This document shows, piece after piece, positions 49,076 to 60,117 of a stretch of 64,000 nucleotides of DNA. Each line of letters starts with the position of its first letter. The first letter of the stretch is position 1. The position numbers were made by a program, and so were the translations under genes. This DNA is from Allium sativum (lineage: Eukaryota; Streptophyta; Magnoliopsida; Asparagales; Amaryllidaceae). The stretch is from assembly GCA_030737875.1 (NCBI GenBank), contig CM060919.1, positions 808,587,160 through 808,651,159 of the forward strand, read 5' to 3'. A model generated the notes under the pieces. That model saw nothing but the letters and a program-made list of their open reading frames with translations. It was not told the origin of the DNA and ran no database searches.

Positions 49076-49199
49076 GATATTTTGGTTTTCAAAAGCTATA
49101 TATATATATATATATACACTATTAGTATATTTAAGGATGAAGTCGCATTGCACTGGCACTACTGAAGAGATGGTTAATCGTTTTCTCCTTACAGATTGA
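49076..49199 (+). other. Leader of element T, after CACTA1
   Basis: Resumes the T leader interrupted at 16376. It contains a TA microsatellite (49099-49118) and reaches the gag start. No ORF. Confidence 0.7.
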
Positions 49200-50141
49200 A
49201 TGATGAGCCGATATACAAGGGGTATTGGTTGAGGAGCTAATAATGGGAATGCTCCTGATTTGAGGACGATGTTCACTGACCTCATGAGAGAGATGCTTAG
49301 GGATGTTCAGAGGGCAGCTCATAATGCTGCAAATGGTGGTGGTGCAGCGGTGCAGGCGCCTAGAGACGATTTCACCAAGCTTTGCAAGGATTACACTAGT
49401 CTTGGTAGGAAGCCGTTCCACGGAACGGAATCGGCTACAGAAGTTCAGGATTGGCTTGATAGCTGTGAGCGCATCTTCGAAGATTTGGGTATTGAGGATG
49501 CGATGAAGAGAAAGCTAGCATCCCATTAGTTGCAAGGACGGGCAATGAATTAGTGGAATGCCAGTAAGGCAGCTACCGCTGAGGATCAAGTTACTTGGGA
49601 TCAGTTCAAGACCCACTTTAGCGATAAGTTCATTCTAGCTGTCCGGAAGTTAGAATTGTTTAGAAAATTTCTAGAGCTTAAGCAGAATGGTAGGGCAGTC
49701 TCGGAGTATATTGCTGAGTTTGATACTTTATCAAAGTATGGATTGTCTCTTATTGACACCCCCGAGAAGAGGAATGAGAAGTTCATAACAGGCTTAGATC
49801 AGTACTTAGGGGAAAGGCTTATAAACCATATTGATGAGACGTTTGAATCGATTGTGGGGAAAGCTTTGAGATCAGAGAGTCTATACCCTAAGTCGAAGAC
49901 TGAGGTTGCATCTGCAGAAGAGCCAAAGCCGCAAGCAAGCGGTGGAGGCAAGAATGGTTCTCAGAATAGGAGAATGAAGAATCAGATCAAGGATGGCCAG
50001 AAGAAGAAGAATAAGAAAGATGTTGAATGCTTTAGCTGTGGAAAGAAGGGCCATTATGCTAAAGAATGTCGAGCGAAACCAGCGGACAGGAAGTGCTTCA
50101 ACTGAGGCCAAGTGGGACATCTTAAGGATAAATGTCTGTAA
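49200..50141 (+). pseudogene. Gag of element T (broken)
   Basis: Start ATG at 49200 (MMSRYTRGIG). The frame is broken by TGA 49230, TAG 49527, TAG 49551 and TGA 50103, yet reads through as one gag: FTKLCKDYTSLGRKPFHGTE, EVQDWLDSCERIFEDLGI, FKTHFSDKFILAVRKLELF and GRAVSEYIAEFDTLSKYGLS form the retrotransposon gag (capsid) domain. A basic linker and two CCHC knuckles follow, CFSCGKKGHYAKEC and CFN-stop-GQVGHLKDKC, where the TGA replaces the second Cys. TAA at 50139 closes the frame. It overlaps the start of the protease frame by 10 bases in another phase. Confidence 0.9.
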
Positions 50142-50893
50142 CCCCTAAAGAGAAGCAGATTGTGAAAGAATATGCTCTTAATGTTGTTCCTTCTTCGTCG
50201 AATGCCCCGACTGCGGCGGAGAAAGGAAAGAATGTTGTCATTCAAGATATGTTTTCTGTTTATGATATTCCTGTTCGAGTATTGTTTGATACCGGAGCTT
50301 CCCGTTCCTTCATATCTAGTGACTTGGTAGATAGGTTGGGATTGGAACCCGAGATAGTCGATAGACCTTTAGCGGTGATGAACCCGATTGGTGGTTCAAC
50401 TAGCCTTAGCATGATTTGTCATAATGTGGTCTTATCAAGTCATGGATGCATGTTTGTTTGTGATTGCTTTGTTTTGGGCTTTACTGGGTTTGGCATTATT
50501 TTGGGAGTCGATTGGCTCCATAGGTATGGGGTGGTGGTAGACCGTGAGGGCTTTTTGGTGACAGTTAGAGCGGATGATGGGCGGAGGGTAGTGTTTGGTG
50601 GTCTACCTAGTGATGGGGTAATGGGTAGTTTTCTGAATTCCCTCGACATCCCGGATGATGAGTTATCAGATGTGCCCGTGGCTGGCCAGTATCCGGACGT
50701 CTTCGAGAAAGTGACCGGACTTCCACCCTACCGAGAGATTGAGTTCCGTATTGATTTGGTGAAAGATGTGAGACCTATAGTGATGCCACTTTGTCGTATG
50801 GCACCAAGGGAGCAGCGAGAGCTCGGGGTGAAAGTAAGCGATCTGTTGAAGAAGGGATTTATCAGAAAAGTGCCTCCGAGTGGGGAGCACTAA
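50132..50893 (+). pseudogene. Protease and RT N-terminus of element T
   Basis: A 253-codon open stretch in a different frame from gag. The aspartic protease motif LFDTGASRSFIS is near residue 53 and appears intact, followed by FTGFGIILGVDWLHRYGVVV, the usual second half of chromovirus protease. The linker to RT (VFEKVTGLPPYREIEF) is normal. At about 50865-50870 one base is missing in a run of A (GFIRK then PPSGEH instead of SASEWG), so RT continues in another frame. Whether the gag/protease phase change is a natural frameshift or damage cannot be decided from this copy. Confidence 0.9.
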
Positions 50894-52101
50894 TCGTGTT
50901 TTCTACTAAGGCAGATGGTTCCCTTCGTTTGTGTGTGGACTACCGCGAGTTGAATAAGGTGACGAGGAAGAATAAGTATCCTCTACTACGGATAGATGAT
51001 TTGTTTGATCAGTTGAGTGATGCGAGAGTGTTCTCCCAGTTGGATCTCGCGACAGGTTTCCATCAGCTTAGGGTGGAAGCTGAGAGTATAGCTAAAACGG
51101 CCTTTCGGACACTGTCTGGATTCTATGAGTGGTTGGTCATGCCATTCGGGTTGACCAACGGACCAACATATTTTGTGGATCTTATGAATAGGGTATTCAG
51201 GGATCAATTGAATAAGTTTGTCCTTATGTTCGTAAACGATATCCTGGTTTATTCGAGGACAAAGGAAGAACATAAGGAAAAATTGAGGATAGTGATGGAG
51301 GTGTTTAGAAAACACCAATTGAAAGCAAAGTTTTCTAAGTGTCACTTCTGGAGGAGGGAAGTGAGATTCTTGGGCCATGTTGTTTCAGAGAATGGCATTG
51401 CTGTAGACCCTACGAAGGTGGCTACGGTACAAGATTGGTCTACGCCCAAGAATGCAACAGACGTAAGAAGTTTCTTGGGGTTGACTGGATATTATCGTAA
51501 GTTTATTCAAGACTTCTCCAAGATAGCAGCACCGTTGACTCAGTTGACCAAGAAAAATCAAGCTTTCATCTAGGACGAAAAGTGCGAGAATGCATTCAAG
51601 AGTCTAAAGGAAAAGTTGACATGTGCACCAGTGTTCGTCATTCCTAAGGGGAATCAAGTGATGACAGTATATACAGATGCATGTGGTACCGGGCTAGGTG
51701 CTGTATTGATGCAAGGAGGTAGGGTTGTAGCTTATGCAAGTCGACAACTGAAACCTCACGAGAAAAGATATCCTACCCACTATTTGGAATTGGCAGCGAT
51801 CGTGTTCGCATTGAAGATGTGGAGACATTATCTCTTGGGAGAAAGATTCGAGTTGTTTACTGGCCATAAGTCGTTAAAGTATCTTTTCTCTCAGAAGGAT
51901 CTAAATCTCCAACAACAAAGATGGTTAGAATTCTTGGCTTCATATGATTTTGGTATTGCATATACACCAGGAAAAGGAAATTCGGTAGCTGATGCCTTGA
52001 GTAGAAGACATGCCAGTTTAGGGGCTATGTTCCTTGAATGGAAGCAACTGGAGTACATCGCTGGGTATGATTTCAGACCAAAGTGCGAATTGGATCCATA
52101 A
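50870..52101 (+). pseudogene. Reverse transcriptase and RNase H of element T (broken)
   Basis: Order: [20 protein letters not shown], the CVDYRELNK block, [25 protein letters not shown], then the catalytic box as FVNDIL. Its first Asp is Asn (codon 51235-51237, G to A), so polymerase activity is lost. The thumb ([19 protein letters not shown]) is followed by a TAG at 51571 for Trp. RNase H has [15 protein letters not shown] with its Asp, [19 protein letters not shown] with its Glu, and TGHKSLKYL where TDHKSL is usual, a further lost acidic residue. It ends DALSRR as in gypsy elements. TAA at 52099 separates it from integrase. Confidence 0.92.
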
Positions 52102-53577
52102 ATGTTAGCAAGTTTGACGATCAGACCCACTTTGATTGAGCGGATTGGTTCCAGCCAGAGGGACGATCCTAACCTATTGGAAATCATCTCAAAGTTAGAA
52201 ATGGGAATCGACGATGAGGTGAACAAGTATGGGCTTGATCGAGATGGATGGTTTAGAAAGAATGGAAGGCTAGTTATGCCCAATGTCAAGGGATTGAGAG
52301 ATGAAGTGATTAGAGAATGTCATCCCTCAAAACTAACTATACATCCCGGTGGTAACAAAATGTATCGAGATATGAAGCAGACCTACTACTAGGAAGAAAT
52401 GAAAAGAGACATTGGGAAGTTTATATCCAAATGCATGAACTGCCAGTTGGTTAAAGTTGAGCAAAAGAAACCTAGTGGTTTGTTGCAACCATTAGAAGTT
52501 CCAGAATGAAAATGGGAACAAGTCTCAATGGATTTCATTGATGGGTTACCAAGAACTAGATCAGGCCATGGTAGCATTTGGGTGATTGTGGACCGATTAA
52601 CCAAGAGTGCAAGGTTTATACCCGTCAAGTCGAATAGAACAGTAGCTAAGTTAACAGAACTATATATAAAGTGGGTAGTGAGATTTCATGGAATACCCAA
52701 AGGCATTGTAAGTGACCGAGATCCGTTGTTCACTAGTGGATTTTGGAAGAGCTTACAATAGGCTTTAGGATCAGAATTACATCTCAGTATCGCGTACCAT
52801 CCTCAAACTGACGGTTAGACAGAGAGGGTTAATCGAGTATTAGAAGATCTCTTAAGAGCTTGCATATTGGATTTTGGTGGATCATGGGATGACCATTTGC
52901 ATCTAGTAGAGTTCGCATATAATAATAGTTATTAATCCAGTATTGATATGGCTCCATTTGAAGCTTTGTACGGAAGACCGTGCAACTCACCGTCATGTTG
53001 GTTAGAAACTGGTGAGAAGTTTGTGCTTAGGCCAGATGTGACAAGAGAAACCTCAGACAAGATTAAGATCATCCGACAACGAATGAAGGCTTCCCAAGAT
53101 AGGCAGAAGAGTTATGCTGATAAGAGGAGAAGAGATTTAAAATTCTCCATTGGTGACTTGGTTTTTGTCAAGATTTCTCCATTAAGGAGCGTGATACGAT
53201 TTGGTAGGAGAGGCAAGTTAACATCAAGATTTGTTGGTCCATTCCCAGTTCTCGAGCAAGTTGGGAATTTGGCATATAAAGTTGAATTACCAGAGAAGAT
53301 GGCAGGAGTTCATAACGTATTTCATGTTTCCCAGTTAAGAAAATTCGTGCACGACCCCGTTATGACTATTTTACCGGATCAGTTGGACGATATCGAGGTT
53401 GGACCCGAGGCCGTTGGGAACCGCAGGCCTATGCGTATTGTTGGAAACGATACGAAACAGCTTCGAAGGAAGGCGGTGAAACTAGTCAAAGTTCAGTGGG
53501 GCGAGGATGAGAATGACTGTACTTGGGAGATAGAGGAGAGCATTAAGAAGATGTATCCAGAACTCTTTGCCTGGTAA
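52102..53577 (+). pseudogene. Integrase with C-terminal chromodomain of element T (broken)
   Basis: Same frame as RT. The zinc-binding HHCC region comes first (ECHPSKLTIHPGG, then CMNCQLVK). The core has [20 protein letters not shown] (first Asp), [14 protein letters not shown] (second Asp) and TERVNRVLEDLLRA (Glu). The GPFPVLEQVGNLAYKVELP module precedes HNVFHVSQLRKF. The end, VKVQWGEDENDCTWEIEE, is a chromodomain of the Tekay type, thought to direct insertion into heterochromatin. Stops in frame: 52390 TAG, 52507 TGA, 52759 TAG, 52816 TAG, 52933 TAA. All look like Trp or Gln codons altered by C-to-T or G-to-A change. The C-terminal 209 codons (52948-53577) are open. Confidence 0.92.
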
Positions 53578-53699
53578 GATTTTAATTGCGACTTAGTTTT
53601 CCGCATGCGAGGATAGACTTGTTTGTTGTTTTGTATGTTTGATTGTTGTGAATGGTTGGTAGGCATGAGGGATCCTTTGCTTGTTTCTTAGTTAAGGAA

Positions 53700-53734
53700 T
53701 TTCGGGGGCGAAATTTCTTAAGGGGGGGGGGGAA
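53700..53734 (+). other. Polypurine tract of element T
   Basis: TTTCGGGGGCGAAATTTC, then a run of G and GAA directly before the 3' LTR. Primes plus-strand synthesis; the upstream motif is shared with X2. Confidence 0.9.
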
Positions 53735-54779
53735 TGTAACGACCCGCATTCTACGCATCAAAGGATCGTAGAATATTTATTCTCTCACTACAACAAAAAC
53801 ACAATATTACAACTTTAATTTTACAATGGTGGTAAAAGCACCATTGTAATAAATGTTTTTTACAACTTTTTTCCAGAAAAGTTGTAATAAACATAATTTT
53901 AACAACTGTGTTATTTTGACAGTTGTAATAAATGCCTATCACAACTTTTATTTTTTGACTGTTGTAATATATGACTATATTTTAATATAATTAACAAATA
54001 ATAATTAATATTTAATACATTTATATTGATTATTTATAATTAATAACTAATAATTACTATTAATAATCAATTAGGAAGTAATAATTAATAACCAATTTGT
54101 AATATTTAATACTTAGCAATTAAGAAGAATAATTTAAAAATATAGTTAATATCACATAATTACTATTAAATAGTTAATAAGTAAAATATAATAATTAATG
54201 CTAATCATGAATAATCAATGATTGCTATTAATAATTAAGAAGTAGAGATTAATAACTAAGAAGAAGAGATTAATATCTAAGATTGTATTTAATAATTAAT
54301 TTATAATAACGAACGATTAATAAGAAATCTTTAATAATTAAAAAGTAATACTTATTATTTTGTATTTAATATTTAATAGTTATGGGTAATAATTATATTT
54401 AATATCTAATATTTCAAAAAAAGTTTAATTTTTTCTTGACAAAACTTATAAAATATTGAAAATTTCACAATTAGTTTAAAAAAAAATCAGTGAACTAGAA
54501 CTTTTATAAAATATCCAAAATTTCGAAAAACTAGTTAGTTTTTTTCTTTTTTTCTTATGATAATTGGACCTTAAAATCGAAATGAATATTTAGATGACTT
54601 AACCAACGTGATCTATTGAGTGTTGAAATTGGTTAATTGATTCCTATGAGAAATAATATTGTGTATAGTGCTGAAAACAATTGAAATATAAAATGTCATC
54701 ACATTCGTAAGTACCAATCAGGTAAAGGTGAAAAAAATAATTGTTTGGAAAAGTGGCGCCAACTAGAAAATTTTGGTGG

Positions 54780-55140
54780 CTAACCCTTATATTTTACTGA
54801 AGCTTCCTGAACCCTAAATCCCAATTTCAAGGCCGCCACAATTTCATACCCAAATTTCACTCGTCGTTTCAAGTTTCTGAACCCTAATTTCCGATTCTGC
54901 AGTCGATTTCAAGCTCACTGAACTCTCCTCCTACTCCAATCATTTCATCGCTACATCTCAGAGATAAGAAAGAAAAACCGATTCTCAAATCATTAAATCA
55001 TGAAAGTCGAAGTCGAAAGTACAAGCAATTGCAATTTTCTAGGCAAAGCAGCGTGCGAAGCTCCATCTCCACGGCAGTCGACATGACGTCGCCAAGTGAA
55101 TTCTGTTTTTGATGATTCCTTATTTTGTTGAAGCCGAAGG
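54780..55140 (+). other. Gene-like segment in CACTA2
   Basis: Higher-GC stretch with repeated CTGAACCCTAA and CCAATTTCAAGGCCGCC-like wording, typical of a plant 5' untranslated region, followed by a GTAATAA at 55139 that could be a splice donor. It could be the transposon's own promoter/leader or captured host DNA. No protein identified. Confidence 0.3.
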
Positions 55141-56221
55141 TAATAATTTATGGTTTTAATGTTTTAAATATTTAATAGTTGAAGAGCTGAGGTTGTTTAT
55201 ATACGGATTAAGGTTATCGAGCATAATATTGTTATGAATGATAATCTGAATCTGATTTGGGAAATGAAAATTAGTGTGTTGAATTTGATTTGAGAAATGA
55301 AAATTGATTTTCCTACTTGCTAGTAAATTTGGATGAAATCTTGTTTTTCTAGTTAAATAAAATTGATTCTCAAGTTTCTGCTGTTATGTTGGTTCCTGGG
55401 TTCTGTGTGCTACTTTGTTAATCTTTGAAGTTGTTGTCATATGCTTTGGATATTGGTTTCTGCAAGTGACCGTCGTTTGTCATTGCTTACTACCTTGGAT
55501 CTTGCTGGTGCCGGTCTTTGTGGTTTTTTTTTTGTTTTAGTGGTTTTGTTTTTTGAGTGCTTACTATTGTATGTGGTCTGTATGACCTGGTTTGTCAGCT
55601 TGTGTTTTTTGTTTTGAGCCAGGTCTTTCTTCTTAGTTGTATAGGATTTGTTCTCTGTTTATGTTGAAATTTCTTACCCAGCTCAAAATTTCTTGTAACA
55701 TTTTGTTCGTAATTAAGCATCCTTCTGTTTTAAAAATATATATTTAATCATGTTTTTCAATATGTGTTTTAAATGATACTACAGCTTCAGACTTTAGTAT
55801 ATATTATGTGCTAAGGTCAGAAAAATGACTAGTATGGCGATCATTTTTCTAAGGGTACTTCAGTAGGAAATATTATTAGTGATTTTGCAGGTAAGAAAAC
55901 TAGAAAAATGTTTATAAGGAATTAAAATATATGATACAAGTTTATTCAAATAATTATATGGTAGATCAAAGGGCTTGTTCACTTCTGGTATTTGATCCTA
56001 AGTATACTAAGGTAGTAACTAATATGCCTACCACATCATTGAGAAGAAATGTTGGCTGTCCCCATTTTATCACATGGTACATGTAAACCCTTGCATTTAT
56101 TCATATCAGCAGATCCTAATCATTCACAAATTAGATGAGAGACATCTGGTAAAGAGGAGCTTGTTTCTTTCCCTTTTTATTTTTTAATTCCAGATAACTG
56201 TACATGTAATATGGTCATTTT

Positions 56222-56458
56222 ATTGTAGTGTAGCGAGCTTGGAAGTATCAACGGGAGGAGTTATTGCATTCTGTAGAGGACGACCAGATGAAAGGTGTGA
56301 CTTTACCAATAAATAGCGCTGTAGTATTGCCATTTCCAGTACTCTTGAGGAGACTGAAGGTATTTCTCATTGACATGAAGAAAAAAGAGGTTAAACCTTC
56401 TTGTACTAAGTTGCTTTGTAACGGTCAAGTATGTAATAGTCCGCGAAATTTTTTGTAA
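56222..56458 (+). other. Short unrecognised open frame in CACTA2
   Basis: Frame reads HSVEDDQMKGVTLPINSAVV, then LPFPVLLRRLKVFLIDMKKK and stop at 56456-56458. It lies near the right end of CACTA2 and could be a last exon of a lost gene. I do not recognise it. Confidence 0.25.
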
Positions 56459-58480
56459 AACTTATTGTTTGTAATATTGAAAATTTGAGTATTTTAATAA
56501 TTTTTTTGCAAATAACTGTAATATTTGTTTTACTTATGAAGTATTGCTATATTTAGTGTATTGTTCGTTTCAGTTGCAAAGGATGTCTATTTTTTTTTTA
56601 AATGCAACTGTCAATTACAACGGTGCATAACAGTTGTAGTAGATATTATTACAACGGTGCATAACTGTTGTAATAAAGTTTATTACAACGGTGGAAAAAA
56701 GTTGTAAAATATACATATTACAACGGTGTTCCAACGTTACAAAAAAGTTGTAAAAGATTTTAGTCTATTACAACTTCTTAATATACGACGGTTAGCCCAC
56801 CGTTGTAAAATGTATATTAAAACGGTGGAACACCGTTGTAATAGGGTCATTTTGTTGTAGTGTCTCACATACGAAGTCATATGGTCATGTAACTTTGGGA
56901 GATGACTATTGGGGTCATTTCCCATGTTCATGATTTTTGCCGATTTAAATTACTGTTTTGCCCCTAGTTGATCTTGTTTCGGCCATAACTTTTGATTCGT
57001 AAGGAGTTTTGACCTGAAACCACTTCCATTAGATTCAGATAATGGTTTACCTTTCCGTAGAGTGGTCACATTAACCAAACGGACTTACCGTTTGGGAGAT
57101 ATTGCTGAATTAAGGTTTAGAAGGTGAAAAACAGCTTAACCGGGCTTAATTGGGTAATTAGCTGCTAGGCCCAGTGGGGGTTTCGAGATTTGGGATATTT
57201 AAGGGCTGTTAGGGTTAGGGATTTCGGTTTTTAGTCACTTTCTAGCCGCCACGTACATCATAGAAAACCTAACAATGGCCTCCAACATCTAAAATCATCT
57301 CTAATCACCGTTTAATCAAGGATTAGCATAACCTACACCAAATTAAGGAGGAATAACACCAAAGCAAGGTTGGAGCTTCTGTTAGACATTGTTGTCCGCC
57401 CAAATCAGAGGAGTTTCAGTTTTTAAAGTTTCATTTGTGGCTAAGGTGAGTGATTAGCCTTGTTTTTACACTAATTATGGTTAATTAAGGGTAATTAGTT
57501 TTAATTAGCGAATTTGAACATGATTAAATTCTGGAAAAATATTTATAAATTTCAAAATATTGTTTTAGGCCTCTGTTAGAGTTTTGGGTTGATTTGGTTA
57601 AGTTTTGGTAATCCTAACATTTGATTTACTTAAACATGAAGGGAAAAATATGGGTTTCGGGTATGTTTGATCCATTTTAACATATCAAATTATTGTTTTG
57701 GTGTTTTTGGTCAATTCTACATGTTGCTATGACTGTATGGTATGCTTGTGATTTCTTAGAACAGTTAGAATGATCGAAAATGCCGTCATGTGGCGTAAAA
57801 CAGTCGCTGGAAAGTTACAGGAATTTGTACGAAACCGGATCGGATCGCCCCCTCTTCGAGCCAACTCCACTCGTGAGGCATGTGTCACGAACTGAAACCA
57901 TCATCAACCCGCTCGCATGAAGTGTGTCACGAGTCGCTTGCATCCGACCTAGAGATGGAGCCCGAACTGATGCCATACCCGAACCTGCTCGTGAAGTGTC
58001 TTCTCCGAACCAACCTGCTCGCGTCTAGGACTCCGAACCTCTTGGTGACCATGAACCGAACCGATGAAGACTTGACCATGAGCAAATGGAGGACCCCAAT
58101 CCAAAGAGACTCACGACCCGACTCGGAGGACCTTCCACAAACCGATCCAACGTAGAGAAGATAGCACGACTCGAACAAGAGTGATTATCACGATCCGAAC
58201 CTCTTCGTGACTGCGAATCGAACCAAGGTGCTTGGACTAGAGGCGTGAGCCATGAATCGAACTGGGAGTGCGACCTGAAGTGAAGAGAAGTGGACAATCG
58301 AACCGATCCGGAAAAGAACCAAACCCGGGACGCAAAGGTAGTCCAAATGGGAAGTTTGTACTCAGGATCCAGTTGGGAACCAACGAGTTAACTTCATGGT
58401 TGGACTTTGTTGTGGGACGTTTGCTAAGGAGTTGTTGACGTCCATAACTTTGATTCACCACTGAAGGATGAATGTTAGGC

Positions 58481-58673
58481 TACGTATCAGCGCAATGAGG
58501 TAGTTATTACTCCATGGGGGTAGAGTGATCGTAGTATGGCTATGAGCCAGTGAAGTGGAGTCGTTATGACTTCATGGGGGCAGAATGGACATAGCAAGGA
58601 CTAGTGGCTATGGATCAGTGCAGTGGAGTCGCCATGACTCCATAGGGCAGAGTGATCATAGCAAGAATTTAGG
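58481..58673 (+). repeat. Triplicated ~62-bp unit in T 3' LTR
   Basis: Counterpart of the array at 15357-15541 with small changes (for example extra G in GGGG runs). Confidence 0.8.
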
Positions 58674-59420
58674 TGATCAAAGTGGTGGATATCGTATGCT
58701 TTACGCACTGAGTGAGAGATGTGAGGATGGTTGCTATGCTTGATTGTTTGCCATCACTATGACATGCACACCCCCACCCCCGTATACTTTACACCATATG
58801 TTAGTGGCACCCTAGAGTATTGTCCGGTATGTTGTGCTAACTCTTTGTTTGCAGGTCCAGGTTTAGGTATGATTTAGTATACCCATTATTGTTCTGTTTT
58901 GCTACTTATCGCTCATACCAGACTTTTGTCTGACTCAGAGTTTTATGTCTCTTCTTATTACTCTGGGTGCTCTTAAACGGGCAGACTAGAGACAGATTAG
59001 CTGGTTGTGCACGAGTAGCTATCCGGAGACAAGCAGGAGGCTTACATGTACTATTCTATATATTCTCCCTGTGTCGCTGCTGGTCACTACTTTGGGCATT
59101 AATAGTGTACCTTTCCTTTCTTTTACTTAGAGACAGTTTTAAAGTTGTAATAATAATGAAGTGGAACATAAGCTGTATTTGGATTTTCCACTGCTACGAT
59201 GTTTAGTTTTCAGCTTATGCACTGTCTTGCCTGTTTTATGTCAAAGTATGTTATTATTACATTTTATTCCATGCACTGTTAGACATTCTACAGGTTCTTT
59301 GTTAGTCCACTGTTAAGTTTCCCTCCCTTTCCTTTCTTTGGCGACCGTCCTGTGCTAGTCGAGCATTGGCACAACGCACTTTCTTTGGAAATGTCAGCAG
59401 GTGCGAGGTGGGTCGTCACA

Positions 59421-60117
59421 GTTAGATTCACTTAGGGGATTACCCAAAATGAAATATAAAGTAAAGAATTTATGCGGCGCTTGTCAATTGGGAAAATTAA
59501 AAAGAAGTTCATTTAAATCAAAAGAGGAAATTACCACCTCGGAACCATTAGAGTTAATTCACATGGATCTATTCGATCCATCCCAAACTCATTCAATAAA
59601 TCACAATAGATATGTTTACGTAATAATCGATGATTTTTCTAGATTTACTTTGATTTTGTTTCTTAAAAGTAAAAGTGATGCTTTAAATCAATTAAAAACC
59701 ACTGCTAAAAGAATTCAAAATTTATTATCTTTAAAAATCAAAACAATACGTAGCGACCACGGTGGAGAATTCAAAAATGAAAATTTTGCAATAATTTGTA
59801 ATAAAAAAGGGATATCCCATAATTTTTCCAATCCTAGAACACCTCAGCAAAACGGAGTAGTTGAACGTAAGAATAGATCAATTCAAGAGTGTGCGAGAAC
59901 TATGTTATCTGATAGTAACTTACCAAGAAATTTTTGGGCTGAGGCAGTTGCAACGGCTTATCTTATATCAAGTAGAATTTTAATAAGACCATTAACTCAT
60001 AAAACACCATATGAACTCTTATATAATAAGAAACCAAAAGTATTATATTTTAAAATATTTGTAAGTAAATGTTTTATTTTGAATACTAAAGAAAACTCAG
60101 ACAAATTTGATTCTTAA
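59421..60117 (+). pseudogene. Copia integrase (after the T insertion)
   Basis: Continues the copia polyprotein from 13686. CGACQLGK supplies the Cys pair of the zinc-binding domain. The catalytic core has HMDLFDPSQ (first Asp), IRSDHGGEFKNENF (second Asp) and TPQQNGVVERKNRSIQE (Glu), so all three acidic residues are present. AEAVATAYLISSRILIRP and TPYELLYNKKPKV follow, as in Sirevirus and other copia integrases. A TAA at 60115-60117 breaks the frame, which continues with SDKGIFIG and another stop at about 60142. Confidence 0.93.

Larger units (their letters stand above)
53786..56862. mobile_element. CACTA2: non-autonomous CACTA transposon
   Basis: 3,077 bp with perfect 13-bp ends CACTACAACAAAA and duplicated TCT on both sides (53783-53785, 56863-56865). 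TTACAAC/GTTGTAA and ACAACGGTG motifs are repeated inside both ends (53810-53970 and 56605-56850). The interior is very AT-rich at 53970-54560. A more balanced segment at 54780-55140 resembles a gene 5' region, and 56222-56458 holds a short open frame. No transposase is recognisable. The subterminal motifs differ from those of CACTA1, so the two belong to different families. Confidence 0.92.
13687..59420 (+). mobile_element. Element T: complete Tekay-like Ty3/gypsy chromovirus with nested insertions
   Basis: Flanked by GTTAG on both sides (13682-13686 and 59421-59425). Structure: 5' LTR 13687-16289, primer site, leader (split by CACTA1), gag 49200-50141, pol 50132-53577 ending in a chromodomain, polypurine tract, 3' LTR 53735-59420 (split by CACTA2). 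Without the CACTA elements T is close to 10 kb with LTRs of 2,603 and about 2,606 bp. The LTRs differ visibly at a low percentage of sites, so the insertion is of intermediate age. Pol carries many stops and some lost catalytic residues, so the copy is dead. Confidence 0.95.
53735..59420 (+). repeat. 3' LTR of element T, interrupted by CACTA2
   Basis: Starts TGTAACGACCC and ends GGGTCGTCACA, followed by the duplicated GTTAG. Without CACTA2 and one TCT it is about 2,606 bp, matching the 5' LTR (2,603 bp). It carries the triplicated unit at 58481-58673. Confidence 0.94.
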
